From the NCBI GenBank assembly GCA_021846605.1, contig JAJZWQ010000041.1, positions 1 through 18,941 on the forward strand: a stretch of DNA of 18,941 nucleotides. The letters run 5' to 3'. This stretch comes from Bacillota bacterium. GTDB taxonomy: Bacteria > Bacillota_E > RBS10-35 > JAJYVN01. This document shows, piece by piece, positions 6,188-13,332 of the stretch; position 1 is the first letter of the stretch, and each line of letters opens with the position of its first letter. A program made the position numbers and the translations under genes. Under the pieces are notes generated by a model, which saw nothing but the letters and a program-made list of their open reading frames with translations, did not search any database and was not told where the DNA came from.

Positions 6188-8539
6188 GAGATTGGCTACC
6201 GGCAAAAGCGCCACAACGTCCCCCTCCGCGTCGCCCCAGTAGGCGAGGGTGGTGGTGGCGGTATCCTGGACGGGACCGCCGGCATGGTAGGTGCCGGCCA
6301 GCGCCGTCAGGGCGGGGGACCAGCAGCCGATGCGCCGGAAGTTCCGGGCGCCAGGAGCGCGGAGGAACACTCCCTGCAGGTCCAGGTCGACCAGGACGGC
6401 GCCGTTGGCCGCGACGGCCACGCTCGCCGGGTCCGTGCCGATCCCCACCGGCACCTGGTGCCACGGTCCGGTCGGCCGGCTGGCGAAAAAGACGCCGCCG
6501 CTACCGGCCGCCCAGAGGCCGGTCGGTCCTGCCGCCAGAGTGGAGATGGTCCCCGGGGGGGCTGGCGCCTGTTGCCAGGTTCGCCCGCCGTTAGGGCTCC
6601 AGACCAAGCCGGCGGTGTCGGCGGCGAGGATGCCGGTGGCGGTGTATCCGCCGGTCGAAGGCGGCAGCGGAAGGGGCGCGGTCACGCCGGCGGGCGCCGT
6701 GCCCACCACCGTCCAGTAGGGTGATAGGGCACGGATGGTGGCACCGAAGGGGCGGTGGAGCACCCGCCCCTGCCCCAGCGCCCAAATGCCCAGGCCAGTG
6801 GGATAGAGGGGCGAGACCAGCGCGTCGACCGCTCCATGGATCGGCGTGGGCGACCACGTCCGGCCCCCGTCCGTGCTCTCCAAAAGACCCGCCGGGGTGG
6901 CCGCAAACCATTTGCCGTGCTGGCCGATCGCCAGCGCCGTCACTCCGGCCAGGTGGCCGGCAGGCAGCCAGTGGCGCCCGCCGTCCGCGGTGCTGAAGAC
7001 ACCCGCCGCGGTGGCGGCCAAGGCGACGTCGCCGTCGTCCGCCGCGGTCACGATGGCGCGCACCGGTGCCCCCAATGTCACCTCGGCCAGAGGGAGTCCG
7101 GCCATGCCCGCAGGGCACACCTCGGCCAGGTTGGGGGCGTGCAGGTCGAAGGCGAAGGTCGCCCCGGCGACCTTCGCCTTCCAGCCGCCAGGCAGGCTGA
7201 GGGCGCCGCTCGTGGCCGCATAGCTCCCGGCGCGCAGGCGCGCCAGCGGCACGGTCCAGCGCACCGAGGGGTATTGCAGGGACTGCAGTTGCACCGTGAC
7301 CTGCGGTGCCGTTAGGCCCGGGACGGCCAGGCCCAGGGTCTGGGTACCCGCCGTGCTGGACGAAAGGAAGAAGCGCACGCCGCTTGAGCCGGTCGTCGCC
7401 GACATCGACATGGCCGGGAGGCTCCGGGGACGACCGGCGCGCGGGGAGGAGCGGGCCAGGGCCGGAGCCAGCAGGATCAGGGGCACGATCCCCACCAGGG
7501 CCCCGCCCAGCGCCCACATGCCTCTCCGCCGGCCGGGGCGGCCCAGCAGGACGGACAGAAGCGCGCACAGCACCGCCAGGGTCGCCGCGACGCCCCCCAG
7601 TGGATGCCAGAGCGACAGAAGCGGGACGCCGGCGGCCAGAGCCGCCCCCACCCCGACCCAGCGGAGCAGCGGCGCCGGCTCGATACTCGTGCGCCAAGCA
7701 TGGGGCCAGGCGCCGGCAAAGACGGAAAGCCCCAGATAGGCCACGACGCTGAGGGCGAACACCCCGGGTGCGCTCGCCCGCAACGCCGGGATGCTCGCCA
7801 GCAGCATGAGGCCAGCGGCCCCCGAGAGCAGGGCGGCAAGCGGGGCCGCTTCGGCCACCACAGCCGCCAGGAGACCGGCGAGTGCTGCCATCAGGTCAAT
7901 GAGGGGAAGGCCACCCCACAGCGTGCTGAGGGCCAGGTGACCGTCCCCCAGGGTGGCGGCGACGGTCGACGTGCGCAGCAGGGCGGCGGCCGTCGCGCTG
8001 GCCGCCAGCAGCAGACCCGCGCTCCGCTGGGCGGTGAGGCTGCGCTTGCGGCCGTACGCGAGGCCCCCGATCGCCACCGCCGCCTCGGCCAAGGCCAGCC
8101 CCAGGAGGAGACCCTCCGGCAATGCGGCCGGCGCAGGGCCGGGGCCGCCGCGGAGCGCGCGCACGACGGGCGCCGGCAGCCCCCCGCCATGCCACACCGT
8201 GAAGGTGGATGCGCCCGTGCGGGAGCCGGCCTGCCAGAGGATCGTGTATGTGCCAGCGCCCAGGGCGGGCAGCTGGACCCGGAGGGTGTCCCCCGAGATG
8301 GTGGTCCCGCCCTGGTTGCGGTCGGTGGCGGCGGCGTCCAGCACCTGCAGCTGGCTGCCCGCCGGTGGGGCGCTCGGCAGGGTGACCTGGACCTCTGCGG
8401 GCGAACTCACCAGGACCGCCCCGGGTGCCGGGCTGACCTCAGGGGTGGAGGCGGCGACGGCGCTCCTCGCCGTGGCGAGCATCACGCCCACCAGGAGCAC
8501 CAACACCCAGGTGTACCCGCCGGACCGCAGCCAGCGCAT
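6176..8539 (-). CDS. Membrane fusion protein: CopC-like domain, CopD-like membrane bundle, YtkA-like domain and BNR/Asp-box propeller
   Basis: From the ATG at 8539 the product has 787 residues. Residues 1-30 form a signal peptide (basic start, hydrophobic core, SAVAA end). A CopC-like beta domain follows (about 30-116: SPAPGAVLVSSPAEVQVTL, then GAGTYTILW), then about eight membrane helices resembling CopD (about 140-362). Next is an extracytoplasmic YtkA/FixH-like domain ending LRAGSYAATSGALSLPGGW (about 387-460), then a beta-propeller with Asp-box repeats STADGGRHW, STDGGRTW and SPNGGRTW (about 470-787). CopC copper ligands are not seen: no His follows the signal cleavage and the DGHPVSG-like motif reads SRTGAS. 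In-frame starts at 8575 (ATG) and 8593 (GTG) would overlap the upstream gene. I chose 8539 for the cleaner signal peptide, as no start has a good ribosome site. Function is unknown; assembly, sensing or metal handling at the cell surface is inference. Confidence 0.8.
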   Translation of the reverse strand: MRWLRSGGYTWVLVLLVGVMLATARSAVAASTPEVSPAPGAVLVSSPAEVQVTLPSAPPAGSQLQVLDAAATDRNQGGTTISGDTLRVQLPALGAGTYTILWQAGSRTGASTFTVWHGGGLPAPVVRALRGGPGPAPAALPEGLLLGLALAEAAVAIGGLAYGRKRSLTAQRSAGLLLAASATAAALLRTSTVAATLGDGHLALSTLWGGLPLIDLMAALAGLLAAVVAEAAPLAALLSGAAGLMLLASIPALRASAPGVFALSVVAYLGLSVFAGAWPHAWRTSIEPAPLLRWVGVGAALAAGVPLLSLWHPLGGVAATLAVLCALLSVLLGRPGRRRGMWALGGALVGIVPLILLAPALARSSPRAGRPRSLPAMSMSATTGSSGVRFFLSSSTAGTQTLGLAVPGLTAPQVTVQLQSLQYPSVRWTVPLARLRAGSYAATSGALSLPGGWKAKVAGATFAFDLHAPNLAEVCPAGMAGLPLAEVTLGAPVRAIVTAADDGDVALAATAAGVFSTADGGRHWLPAGHLAGVTALAIGQHGKWFAATPAGLLESTDGGRTWSPTPIHGAVDALVSPLYPTGLGIWALGQGRVLHRPFGATIRALSPYWTVVGTAPAGVTAPLPLPPSTGGYTATGILAADTAGLVWSPNGGRTWQQAPAPPGTISTLAAGPTGLWAAGSGGVFFASRPTGPWHQVPVGIGTDPASVAVAANGAVLVDLDLQGVFLRAPGARNFRRIGCWSPALTALAGTYHAGGPVQDTATTTLAYWGDAEGDVVALLPVANLPLP
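7148..7181. repeat. Perfect 16-bp inverted repeat with 2-bp spacer inside the CopCD-like gene
   Basis: GAAGGCGAAGGTCGCC at 7148-7163 is followed by CC and then by its exact reverse complement at 7166-7181. On the minus strand this codes for the KAKVAGATFAF part of the YtkA-like domain. The arms would form a very stable hairpin in the mRNA. Whether it has a function or is a by-product of codon choice is not known. Confidence 0.85.
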
Positions 8540-8555
8540 GCGGGCGCGTGGCAGT

Positions 8556-9260
8556 TCAGGCGACGCGATTGCCATCCGTGCCCAGCAGCCCACGGATCTG
8601 CCGGGCGCGCAGGCGGTTGACGGCGTCCGACCCCTGCGCCAGGAGTTCCAGGCGGTGCTGCATGCCGGGGAGCCGCCAGAGATCCTGGTGGCCGGTGACC
8701 GCGGCTTCGCCCTGTTGGGTGAATGTATCCATGAGGCGTTCGAAGAGCCAGTCCGGGTGCCCTTCTAGGAAGCCGACGCCAGGGGCCCGCAGTTCGCTAT
8801 GGGTCGCGATGGCCTCCCAGACGGCACGCAGGCCGGGAGCGCCGAGATCGTTGAGCGCCAGTGCCGCCGCCTGGGCGGCGCCAGGGCTGCGGTGGGCCAA
8901 CAGGGCGACCAGCACGGGGATGACCTCGCGGCGCTGCGTCCGGCGGGCCGCCAGCACCAGGGCTTCGGCCGTCACCGTCGGCGTCCCCGGCGCCCGCCGG
9001 GCGATGTCACGGATGGCCGTAAGAACGGCCGCGGAGTCTCCGGCCGAAAGCGCGGCCTTCAACTGCGACCCGGCCTGACGCCGAGCGGCATTGGCGCCCG
9101 CCGCCCTCGCGGCGATCACCACGGTGATCGCCAGGAACACGACCACGCAGGCCAAGAGCAGCCAGAGACCCAGCACCCAGGATGCCTCCCCGCGCGACTT
9201 GTTCGTCGCAGAACTTGTGGCTTCTGCGCCCGCCGCGGAGCTCCTGCCCGCAGCGCGCAT
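8556..9260 (-). CDS. Single-pass membrane protein with helical-repeat-like domain, unknown function
   Basis: The product has 234 residues and I do not recognise a named family. Residues 1-27 are Ala/Ser-rich and hydrophilic. One strong membrane segment follows at about 28-50 (LGLWLLLACVVVFLAITVVIA), then RR-rich residues. The remaining 180 residues look entirely alpha-helical, with short helix pairs such as AAVLTAIRDIARR, VIPVLVALLAHRS and GAAQAAALALNDLG that resemble HEAT-type repeats. It starts at the only plausible ATG, 9260. Its stop at 8556-8558 lies 16 bases before the chosen start of the CopCD/propeller gene, so the two are very probably co-transcribed and may act together at the membrane. 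It diverges from menG. The gene itself is supported by the open frame, operon spacing and membrane segment. The HEAT comparison is inference. Confidence 0.75.
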   Translation of the reverse strand: MRAAGRSSAAGAEATSSATNKSRGEASWVLGLWLLLACVVVFLAITVVIAARAAGANAARRQAGSQLKAALSAGDSAAVLTAIRDIARRAPGTPTVTAEALVLAARRTQRREVIPVLVALLAHRSPGAAQAAALALNDLGAPGLRAVWEAIATHSELRAPGVGFLEGHPDWLFERLMDTFTQQGEAAVTGHQDLWRLPGMQHRLELLAQGSDAVNRLRARQIRGLLGTDGNRVA

Positions 9261-9502
9261 CTCATCCCAGCAAAAGCGGCCGGCGCCCCCGGTGCGGTGG
9301 GCACCACGGCCGCCGGTGCCCCCCGGATCGGCGGATGGGCCCGGGAGCGTTCGGTTGCACCAGGCGCGCAGCCTTGCGGTCTGCGGTCGCCGTGACGCCC
9401 AGGGTCGGTTTCCGGTCGGCCCAGACGCGCGGCAGTGGACGCGACCCCCGAAGAAGCTCTACCCTGTGGTGTGCCCGGGACAAGCGCGGGGAGGAACGCC
9501 GC
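9261..9502. promoter_or_regulatory. Divergent intergenic region with repeated GGTGC/GCACC half-sites
   Basis: This 242-base stretch separates the minus-strand membrane operon from menG and must hold promoters for both. It contains GGTGC at 9291, GCACC at 9301, GGTGC at 9315 and GCACC at 9357. One pair forms the inverted repeat GGGCACC-N9-GGTGCCC (9299-9321). A weak promoter-like pair for menG is TGGACG (9436-9441), 18 bases, then TACCCT (9460-9465). No convincing minus-strand promoter was found by eye. The operator idea is inference. Confidence 0.35.
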
Positions 9503-10264
9503 ATGGGGGCCGAAGCGCCGCATCCAGACGCCAGAGATAACGCCTCCGTGGACAAGGCCGAGTTCATCCCGTCGCTCTTTGACCACATCGCCCCGCACTA
9601 CGACCTGATGAACATCGTCATGACCGCCGGCGTGTGGCGGGTCTGGCAACGGGCGTTCCGGTTGGAATCCGGGATCCCCGCAGGAGCGCGCGTGGTGGAC
9701 GTCGGCTGCGGCACGGCGGAGCTGAGCCTCATCATGGCCGACATGCTGGGTCCCAAGTCTGCGGTCGTCGGCGTTGACATCTCGCCGGGTATGCTCGAGG
9801 TGGGGCGGCGCAAGGTGGCGGCCTCGTCGGCGGCGGGGCGCATCGAGTTGCTGGAGGGCGATGCCTTGGCGCTGCCGCTCCCGGACAACAGTTTCGACGC
9901 GGCTGCCTCGGCCTGGGTGATGCGCAACGTGGCCGACCTGGATCGAGCCCTGGCGGAAATGGCGCGGGTGGTGCGGCCCGGGGGCCACATCGCCATCATG
10001 GAGCTGAGCCATCCGCCGCGCACCCCCTGGATGGTGCCCTACCTCTTCTATTTTCGCCGCGTGCTTCCGCTGTTGGGACGCTGGGCGGTGCGCGCCGGCC
10101 TGCCGGTGGCTCCCTATGCCTGGCTGCCGAAGTCCCTGGAGACCTTTCCTGGCGCGGAGGCGCTGGCCGAGCGCATGCGGGCGGCGGGCCTGACCGCTGT
10201 CAAGTTCCGGCGGATCACCGCGGGCATCGTCTGCGTCCATACCGCGACCGTCCCGGGGCGGTGA
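9503..10264 (+). CDS. menG: Demethylmenaquinone methyltransferase (MenG/UbiE family)
   Basis: MenG methylates demethylmenaquinone with S-adenosylmethionine in the last step of menaquinone synthesis. The 253-residue product shows the UbiE/MenG pattern: FDHIAPHYDLMN (about 29-40), SAM-binding motif VVDVGCGTAELSL, GVDISPGMLEVGR, GDALALPLPDNSFDAAASAWVMRN, and MELSHPP followed by FYFRRVLPLLG near the C-terminus. The ATG at 9503 is chosen because GGGGAGG at 9488-9494 is a good ribosome binding site and the conserved region begins shortly after. The frame is open upstream but only into non-homologous sequence overlapping the divergent gene. menG ends 84 bases before hemA, which has its own apparent promoter. 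This suggests a menaquinone-based respiratory chain. UbiE activity on ubiquinone is less likely in this context. Confidence 0.93.
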   Translation: MGAEAPHPDARDNASVDKAEFIPSLFDHIAPHYDLMNIVMTAGVWRVWQRAFRLESGIPAGARVVDVGCGTAELSLIMADMLGPKSAVVGVDISPGMLEVGRRKVAASSAAGRIELLEGDALALPLPDNSFDAAASAWVMRNVADLDRALAEMARVVRPGGHIAIMELSHPPRTPWMVPYLFYFRRVLPLLGRWAVRAGLPVAPYAWLPKSLETFPGAEALAERMRAAGLTAVKFRRITAGIVCVHTATVPGR

Positions 10265-10270
10265 GGCGGT

Positions 10271-10299
10271 TTGCCCGTCTCCGGGCGCGGCGGTAGAAT
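10271..10299 (+). promoter_or_regulatory. Sigma-70-type promoter for the hem operon
   Basis: TTGCCC (10271-10276) and TAGAAT (10294-10299) are separated by exactly 17 bases, matching the -35 (4 of 6) and -10 (5 of 6) consensus. They lie between the menG stop and hemA, predicting a start near 10306 and a leader of about 43 bases. This is the clearest promoter in the window. Confidence 0.6.
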
Positions 10300-10311
10300 C
10301 GGCTGAACGTT

Positions 10312-10331
10312 GCTCCTCCGATGCCTGGAGC
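10312..10331 (+). promoter_or_regulatory. Small hairpin in the hemA leader
   Basis: GCTCC (10312-10316) can pair with GGAGC (10327-10331) across a 10-base loop, just before the AAGGGA-like ribosome site at 10333-10338. The stem is only 5 bp. A regulatory role is possible but unproven. Confidence 0.25.
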
Positions 10332-10348
10332 GAAGGGATCTGGGTGGC

Positions 10349-11668
10349 GTGCATCTGCTTGTGATCGGTCTGGACCAGGGCACGGCGTCGCTGCAGTTGC
10401 GCGAACGCTGTCGCTGGGCCGAGGCGGAAACGGCAGCTGGCCTTGCGGCTGCGCAGGCGTGTGGCCTGAGCGAGGCCGCGCTTTTGTGCACCTGCAACCG
10501 CACCGAAATATACGGGGTGGCGGACGATCCGGCGTCGGCCCTTTTGGCGCTGTCGGCGTTCCTGGCCAAGCGTGCGGGGCAGGACGTGGAGGCTTTCCTG
10601 CCGCACCTGTACCGGTATGTCGGCGTGGAGGACACCGCCGCCCACCTGTTTCGGGTGGCGTCGGGCCTCCAATCGTTGGTGCTCGGAGAGACACAGGTGC
10701 TTGGGCAGGTGAAGCAGGCGTATCTCCGCAGCGCCGAGGCCGGTGGCGTGGGCAAGCTTTTGCACGGGCTCTTCCACCAGGCGCTGGCCTGCGCCAAAGC
10801 GGTGCATGCCGAGACCGGGCTGGCGGAGTCCCCGGTCAGCGTGGGCGCGGCGGCCGTGGATCTGGCCCGCCGGCACCTGGGCGGGCTGGAGGGGCGCCAT
10901 GCCGTGCTGGTCGGCGCGGGCGACACCGCGGACACCGTGGCGCGGCGGCTCCAGGAGGCCGGGCTGGCGGCGTTCACGGTCGTCAACCGCGGTGCGGCGC
11001 GCGGCCGGGCTCTGGCCGCGATGACCGGGGCTGACGCCGTGGGGCTGGACGCCCTGCCGGCACTGCTGCGCGCGGCCGACCTCGTCATCGCCTCCACGGC
11101 CTCGGCCGAGGTGATCCTGGGACGGGAGGCAGTTGCGGCGGCCATGGCGGACCGTGCCGGCCGACCCCTGCTGCTCATCGACATCGCCGTGCCCCGGGAC
11201 ATCGACCCCGCCGCCGGTGACCTCATCGGCGTGCGGCTTGCCAACATCGACGATCTGGAGGAAGTGGCCGCGGCGGGGCGCCAGGCGCGGCGGCGCGAGG
11301 TCGCCCTGGCCGACCAACGCGTTGCGGTGGCCGTGCGCGACTTCGACCGCTGGTGGCGTGGCCTGGACGCCGTGCCGCTCATCCGCGCCCTCGAAGGCCA
11401 TTACGCGCAGGTGGCCGAAGCCGAGGTGGAACGCATTCTGCGCCGACAGCCCGAACTGACCGCCGTGCAGCAAGCGGCCGTGCGTGAGATGGCCCACCGC
11501 ATCACGGCAAACCTGGCCAACGGGCCGATGCAGCAGGTGCGGCGGTTGGCGCGCGAGCCAGGCGGCCAGGAGGCCCTGCGGGTGTTGGCCCGCGCGTTCG
11601 GCCTCGACCTGCCCGCCGTGACGGGGTTGCCCACCAGGGCGCCGGGGTCTAGGGCGAGCGGAGACTGA
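10349..11668 (+). CDS. hemA: Glutamyl-tRNA reductase
   Basis: HemA reduces glutamyl-tRNA(Glu) to glutamate-1-semialdehyde with NADPH, the first step of the C5 tetrapyrrole pathway. From the GTG at 10349 the product has 439 residues and begins MHLLVIGLDQ, the family's usual N-terminus. A TTG at 10310 is the longer alternative but falls in the leader. Catalytic Cys49 lies in CTCNRTEIY. Substrate-domain motifs HLFRVASGLQSLVLGETQVLGQVKQAY follow, then the NADPH-binding VLVGAGDTADTVARRL (about 186-201), LLLIDIAVPRDIDP, LANIDDLEEV and the C-terminal dimerisation helices. The nucleotide loop reads GAGDTA where many HemA proteins have GAGEMG/A. It leads the operon and has a good promoter 50 bases upstream. 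hemL, which supplies the next step, is not in the window. Confidence 0.96.
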   Translation: MHLLVIGLDQGTASLQLRERCRWAEAETAAGLAAAQACGLSEAALLCTCNRTEIYGVADDPASALLALSAFLAKRAGQDVEAFLPHLYRYVGVEDTAAHLFRVASGLQSLVLGETQVLGQVKQAYLRSAEAGGVGKLLHGLFHQALACAKAVHAETGLAESPVSVGAAAVDLARRHLGGLEGRHAVLVGAGDTADTVARRLQEAGLAAFTVVNRGAARGRALAAMTGADAVGLDALPALLRAADLVIASTASAEVILGREAVAAAMADRAGRPLLLIDIAVPRDIDPAAGDLIGVRLANIDDLEEVAAAGRQARRREVALADQRVAVAVRDFDRWWRGLDAVPLIRALEGHYAQVAEAEVERILRRQPELTAVQQAAVREMAHRITANLANGPMQQVRRLAREPGGQEALRVLARAFGLDLPAVTGLPTRAPGSRASGD

Positions 11669-11686
11669 GGCTGGGGGCGACATCGC

Positions 11687-12379
11687 GTGCAGGAGTTCTA
11701 CTTCCCGGCCTTCCTGGATCTGCGCGGCCGCCCGTGCGTGGTCGTCGGCGGAGGTGAGGTGGCGGCCGGCAAGGTGTTGGGCCTTCTGCCATGCGGTGCG
11801 CGCGTGCGCGTCGTCAGCCCGGAGGCCCACGCCAACATCCGCCGGCTTGCCGCCCGGGGGACGATCGCCTGGGAACAGCGCCAATACCACCCGGGCGACC
11901 TGCAGGGCGCCTTCCTGGTCGTTGCGGCCACCGACAACCCCGCGCTGAACGAACAGGTGTACCGCGAGGCGGTCGAGTTGCGGGCATTGGTCAACGTGGT
12001 GGACGTGCCGGACCGCTGCCAGTTCGTCTACGGGGCGATCTTTCGCCGTGGCCGCCTCCAGGTCGCGATTTCGACCGGTGGGGCGTCACCCGCCCTGGCC
12101 AGCCGGGTCAAGGCGGAACTGGGCCGTGCCTTGGGGGTCGAATACGGGCAACTGGTCAATGCTTACCGCCGCCTGCGTGGTTACGTGCGCCGCCGCATTC
12201 CGACGGTGGATGGCCGCAAACGCCTCTGGCTCCACCTGGTCGCGCGCGATGAGCCCCTGGCGCTGCTGCGGCAGGGCAGGCGGGCGGAGGCGGAGGCCCT
12301 CCTGCGGGCCGCTGTCGACCAGTGGAGCGACGCCGATGGCCCCAGGGCCGCGGCGGAAGCGGAACGAACCGCGCGGTGA
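11687..12379 (+). CDS. sirC: Precorrin-2 dehydrogenase / sirohydrochlorin ferrochelatase (CysG N-terminal / Met8 type)
   Basis: This family oxidises precorrin-2 to sirohydrochlorin with NAD and may also insert iron to give siroheme. The 230-residue product begins MQEFYFPAFLDLRGRPCVVVGGGEVAAGKV, with the NAD-binding GGGEVAAGK loop at residues 22-30. It continues with VVAATDNPALNEQV, NVVDVPDRCQFVYGAIFRRG (holding the Asp expected to act in catalysis) and the GGASPALASRVKAEL motif. The GTG start at 11687 follows a GAGGCTGGGGG stretch. The gene is 18 bases after hemA, and its stop overlaps the hemC start as GTGA. There is no methyltransferase domain here because that activity is encoded by cobA-hemD two genes on. 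Whether it also chelates iron cannot be told from sequence. Confidence 0.92.
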   Translation: MQEFYFPAFLDLRGRPCVVVGGGEVAAGKVLGLLPCGARVRVVSPEAHANIRRLAARGTIAWEQRQYHPGDLQGAFLVVAATDNPALNEQVYREAVELRALVNVVDVPDRCQFVYGAIFRRGRLQVAISTGGASPALASRVKAELGRALGVEYGQLVNAYRRLRGYVRRRIPTVDGRKRLWLHLVARDEPLALLRQGRRAEAEALLRAAVDQWSDADGPRAAAEAERTAR

Positions 12380-13332
12380 GAGCGCTGCGCATCGGCACGC
12401 GCCGCAGTGCCCTGGCGGTGGCGCAGAGCGAGTGGGTCGCCGCGCGCCTGCGGGCGCGCTGGAACGTCCCGGTCGAACTGGTGCCCATCGTGACCGGCGG
12501 CGACCGGCTCCAGGATCAGCCGATTGCGCCGGTCCCTGCCCGCGGCATATTCGTGCGCGAACTGGAGGAGGCGCTGCGGGCCGGAACGGTGGATGTCTGC
12601 GTGCACAGCGCCAAGGACGTGCCGCCCGAGTTGCCCGATGGCCTGGCGATCGTTGCCCTGCCGCCGCGGGCCGATGCCCGGGACGCGCTGGTGGCCGGTG
12701 GCCGTGACGTTGAGCAACTCCCGTGCGGGGCCCGCATCGGGACGGGAAGCGCGCGGCGTGCCCTCCAGCTTCGGCGTCTCCGCCCCGATCTCCAACTGGT
12801 GCCGATCCGCGGCAACGTGGACACGCGGCTGGGCCGCGTCCATCCCGGTGACCTGGATGGGGTGGTGTTGGCGGCCTGTGGCCTCGACCGCCTCGGCCTG
12901 CGTGATCAGCGCGTGCGGGCGTTATCCTGCCAGGAGATGGTGCCGGCAGCCGGCCAGGGGGCGCTGGCGCTGGAGGCGGTCGCGGGGGGCCCGCAGGTGT
13001 TCCGGCTGCGGGCCCTGGACGACCCGGCCACACGCCTGGCGGTATTGGCCGAGCGCGCCGTGTTGGGCGCGCTCGGCGCCGGGTGCTTGGCGCCGGTCGG
13101 GGCGTATGCAAGCGTGGATGCCAGCGGCCTGCGCCTTGTGGCCGGCGCCTGGGGGATCCGGAGCGGCGCGGAGGCCAGGGTGGAGGTGGCCGTCGCCTTC
13201 GCCGACGGCCACCTCCCCGATCCCGAGGCGATTGCCGCTACGGCGGAACGGTTGGCCCACCAGGCCGTGGAAGGCCTCTGGTCGCGCGGAGCCCGCGGGC
13301 TGCTGGCAGAAGCGGAGGAGGAGCGCGTGTGA
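12376..13332 (+). CDS. hemC: Porphobilinogen deaminase (hydroxymethylbilane synthase)
   Basis: HemC joins four porphobilinogens into hydroxymethylbilane in the cytoplasm. From the GTG at 12376 the protein has 318 residues, close to the family's usual 310, and begins MRALRIGTRRSALAVAQSEWV. Key features are FVRELEEAL, HSAKDVP with catalytic Asp81, IGTGSARRALQL, PIRGNVDTRLG, and LGALGAGCLAPVGAY with Cys237, which carries the dipyrromethane cofactor. The start lies in a GTGA overlap with the sirC stop. The frame is open further upstream, but that part is not conserved. The 3' part contains a 14-bp inverted repeat listed separately. It ends in a GTGTGA overlap with cobA-hemD. Confidence 0.97.
   Translation: MRALRIGTRRSALAVAQSEWVAARLRARWNVPVELVPIVTGGDRLQDQPIAPVPARGIFVRELEEALRAGTVDVCVHSAKDVPPELPDGLAIVALPPRADARDALVAGGRDVEQLPCGARIGTGSARRALQLRRLRPDLQLVPIRGNVDTRLGRVHPGDLDGVVLAACGLDRLGLRDQRVRALSCQEMVPAAGQGALALEAVAGGPQVFRLRALDDPATRLAVLAERAVLGALGAGCLAPVGAYASVDASGLRLVAGAWGIRSGAEARVEVAVAFADGHLPDPEAIAATAERLAHQAVEGLWSRGARGLLAEAEEERV
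13182..13216. repeat. Perfect 14-bp inverted repeat with 7-base loop inside hemC
   Basis: GGAGGTGGCCGTCG (13182-13195) and its exact reverse complement (13203-13216) flank CCTTCGC. The repeat codes for the VEVAVAFADGHLP region of HemC, about 115 bases before the stop. It could form a strong hairpin in the operon transcript. Confidence 0.85.
13314..13321 (+). promoter_or_regulatory. Ribosome binding site fixing the cobA-hemD start
   Basis: GGAGGAGG lies inside the end of hemC, 7 bases before the GTG at 13329. This near-consensus site supports GTG 13329 as the start of cobA-hemD and rules out the much longer open frame that runs back into hemC. Confidence 0.8.

Noticed and set aside
9182..9502. 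Upstream extension of the menG reading frame
   Set aside because: The extra residues are not conserved, overlap the divergent membrane gene, and a good ribosome site precedes the ATG at 9503.
9116..11890. A 924-codon open frame on the minus strand opposite menG, hemA and sirC
   Set aside because: It lies antisense to three well-identified genes, its translation is rich in Arg, His, Gln and Pro with no family motif, and long antisense frames are common in very GC-rich coding DNA.
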